Positions 62,754-64,000 of a DNA stretch of 64,000 nucleotides are shown here, piece after piece. The position numbers and the translations under genes are program-made. The stretch is from Rubrivirga sp046845755 (GTDB taxonomy: Bacteria; Bacteroidota; Rhodothermia; Rhodothermales; Rubricoccaceae), in contig NZ_CP177357.1 in NCBI RefSeq assembly GCF_046845755.1, forward strand, positions 2,728,001-2,792,000, read 5' to 3'. Within the stretch, counting starts at the first letter, position 1; each line of letters begins with the position of its first letter. Under the pieces are notes generated by a model. That model was not told the origin of the DNA. It was given only the letters and a program-made list of their open reading frames with translations, and made no database searches.

Positions 62754-64000
62754 TCAGCCGCAGCCGGTCGACGACCCGCAGTTCGGGCAGCTGTAGCAGC
62801 TCCCGGCGCGGACCGTGATGCCGCCGCAGTTCGGGCAGGCCGGCGCGTCGTCCTGGTTTTTGAAGGCGCCGACCTCGCCGCCCTCCGCGAGCGCCTGCTC
62901 GACGGTGCCGCCGACGTGCGACGGCTGCTGGCCCGCGTCCACGACCGCTTGCGCGGCGGCGAACAGGTCGGCTTGCGTCTGGTCGGTCGCCGGGCCGTGG
63001 CGCTCGACCTCGGCCGCGACGGCGACGACGGGGTCGGCGTCCTCGGCCAGGTCCTTCTCCGCGCCGTCGCCGCCGCTCAGGAACTTGAGCGAGAGGTAGC
63101 GGAAGATGTAGTCCGTGATCGACTTGGCGATCGGGATCTTGGGGTTGGTCGTGAACCCGGCCGGCTCGAACCGGACGTGGCCGAACTTCGAGACCAGGTC
63201 CTCGAGCGGGACGCCGTACTGGAACGACAGCGAGATCGCCGTTGCGAAGCTGTCCATCAGCCCGGCGATCGTCGAGCCCTGCTTGGCCATCGTGATAAAG
63301 ATCTCGCCCGGGCGGCCCGCGTTGCGGTGGCCCTCGGGGTAGAGGCCGACGTGGAGGTAGCCCTCGTGGCCGGCGACCGAGAACTTGTGGGTCACCGACG
63401 GCCGCTCGTCCGGCAGGCGCTCGCGGTGCGGGCGGTAGACCACGCGCTCGACGAGCTTCTCGACGATCCGCTCGGCGATCTCGGGCGTGCCGGACGCGGC
63501 GCCGTCGCCGGAGACGGCGCCCTCGGCGCTCGTCTTCTTGCCCGACGTGTTGCCGCCGGACTTCGTGGACAGCGGCTGGCTCCGCTTCGAGTTCTCGCGG
63601 TAGATCGCCACGGCCTTGAGGCCGAGTTCCCACGACTGCATGTAGGCGTCGGCGATGTCCTCGACCGTCGCGCTCTCCGACAGGTTGACCGTCTTCGAGA
63701 TGGCGCCCGAGATGAACGGCTGGCACGCCGCCATCATCCGGATGTGGCCGAGGTGCGAGATCGAGCGCTCGCCGTTGTGCGGCTTGAAGGCGCAGTCGAA
63801 GACCGCGAGGTGCTCGTCGCGCAGGCCCGGCGCGCCTTCGATCGTGTCGTGCTCGTCGACGTAGTCCAAGATGACCCTAGTCTCGGCGTCGGTGTAGCCC
63901 AGGCGCGCGAGGGCCTCCGGCACGGTCTGGTTGACGATCTTCATGAGCCCGTCGCCCTTGCCCGCGAGCAGCTTGTACTTGACGAGCGCGAGGTCGGGCT
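62754..64000 (-). CDS. nrdJ: Class II (adenosylcobalamin-dependent) ribonucleotide reductase, 5' part outside window
   Basis: About 415 C-terminal residues are visible; the frame is open to the right edge (DLALVKYKLLAGKGDGLMKI). The barrel continues with KPHNGERSISHLGHIRMMAA, QPFISGAISKTVNLSESATV and ADAYMQSWELGLKAVAIYRE. Then come the linker and GEIFITMAKQGSTIAGLMDS with FGHVRFEPAGFTTNPKIPI, as in vitamin B12-dependent NrdJ. The C-terminus has a zinc ribbon (CPNCGG and CYSCPNCGSSTGCG), which carries the Cys used for re-reduction. The enzyme makes deoxynucleotides independently of oxygen. The catalytic N-terminal half with the radical-site Cys lies outside. Confidence 0.92.
   Translation of the reverse strand, partial: PDLALVKYKLLAGKGDGLMKIVNQTVPEALARLGYTDAETRVILDYVDEHDTIEGAPGLRDEHLAVFDCAFKPHNGERSISHLGHIRMMAACQPFISGAISKTVNLSESATVEDIADAYMQSWELGLKAVAIYRENSKRSQPLSTKSGGNTSGKKTSAEGAVSGDGAASGTPEIAERIVEKLVERVVYRPHRERLPDERPSVTHKFSVAGHEGYLHVGLYPEGHRNAGRPGEIFITMAKQGSTIAGLMDSFATAISLSFQYGVPLEDLVSKFGHVRFEPAGFTTNPKIPIAKSITDYIFRYLSLKFLSGGDGAEKDLAEDADPVVAVAAEVERHGPATDQTQADLFAAAQAVVDAGQQPSHVGGTVEQALAEGGEVGAFKNQDDAPACPNCGGITVRAGSCYSCPNCGSSTGCG

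Noticed and set aside
61945..63726. A long open frame joining DUF5615 to sequence antiparallel-phased with nrdJ
   Set aside because: Only the final 115 codons match DUF5615; the rest is out of frame within nrdJ and the DUF433 gene.

Overview
The window is a high-GC bacterial chromosome segment (coding DNA roughly 70% G+C by eye). Gene content points to the Rhodothermia branch of Bacteroidota, most like the marine Rubricoccaceae (Rubrivirga/Rubricoccus type). The reasons are an F-type ATP synthase cluster lacking atpD/atpC, an a-subunit with a long signal-bearing N-terminal extension, two OmpA-family surface proteins (one with PKD domains), exported peptidases and amidohydrolases with TolB-like propellers, and start codons without Shine-Dalgarno sequences. 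The taxonomic placement is inference; no rRNA is present.

Layout. 1-7.5 kb: a membrane-anchored protein with PPC-like segments (cut by the left edge), a BaiN/HI0933 flavoprotein, two small exported or membrane proteins, a cNMP-binding/thioredoxin-reductase-like fusion, then a lower-GC patch with a Cys-tailed membrane protein and a 20-bp minisatellite. 7.6-19.4 kb: a 1657-residue CheB-CheR-PAS-GAF-histidine kinase, a three-domain lipoprotein, tRNA-Ser(GCU), a propeller-amidohydrolase and an M24 peptidase. 19.4-29 kb: an efflux locus with its own two-component system. A sensor kinase and a sigma-54 response regulator read leftward; an HlyD adaptor, MacB-like ATPase, FtsX permease, unknown exported protein and TolC read rightward. 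Paired palindromes and a candidate -24/-12 promoter lie between the two operons. 29-29.4 kb: nested intergenic repeats including a probable MITE. 29.4-38.4 kb (minus): D-amino-acid oxidase, then (in transcription order) M23 peptidase, bactofilin, AtpZ, AtpI-like protein and atpB-E-F-H-A-G, closed by a strong terminator. 38.6-44.3 kb: rpsT, two OmpA-family proteins with terminators, and small lipoprotein or membrane genes. 44.3-57.8 kb: NAD synthetase, a cation/proton antiporter with an RCK domain, a PPC/calcium-repeat lipoprotein, DUF5996, a VanX-like dipeptidase, an attC-like inverted-repeat zone with a small cassette-like gene, glycosylasparaginase, an SLC12-type transporter and an M28 peptidase. 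58-64 kb: a hybrid histidine kinase, a ZIP-like protein, a GIY-YIG protein, a DUF433-DUF5615-HicB toxin-antitoxin-like operon, and the 3' end of a B12-dependent ribonucleotide reductase.

Most genes are housekeeping or envelope functions. The accessory signals are the lower-GC patches near 5.2-6.8 kb and 51.5-52.1 kb, the dispersed hairpin repeats in intergenic spacers, the MITE, and the overlapping TA-like trio. A TAnnTTnS box recurs shortly upstream of many starts and looks like a GC-shifted version of the Bacteroidota -7 element. It is absent between the two efflux operons, where sigma-54 signals are found instead.
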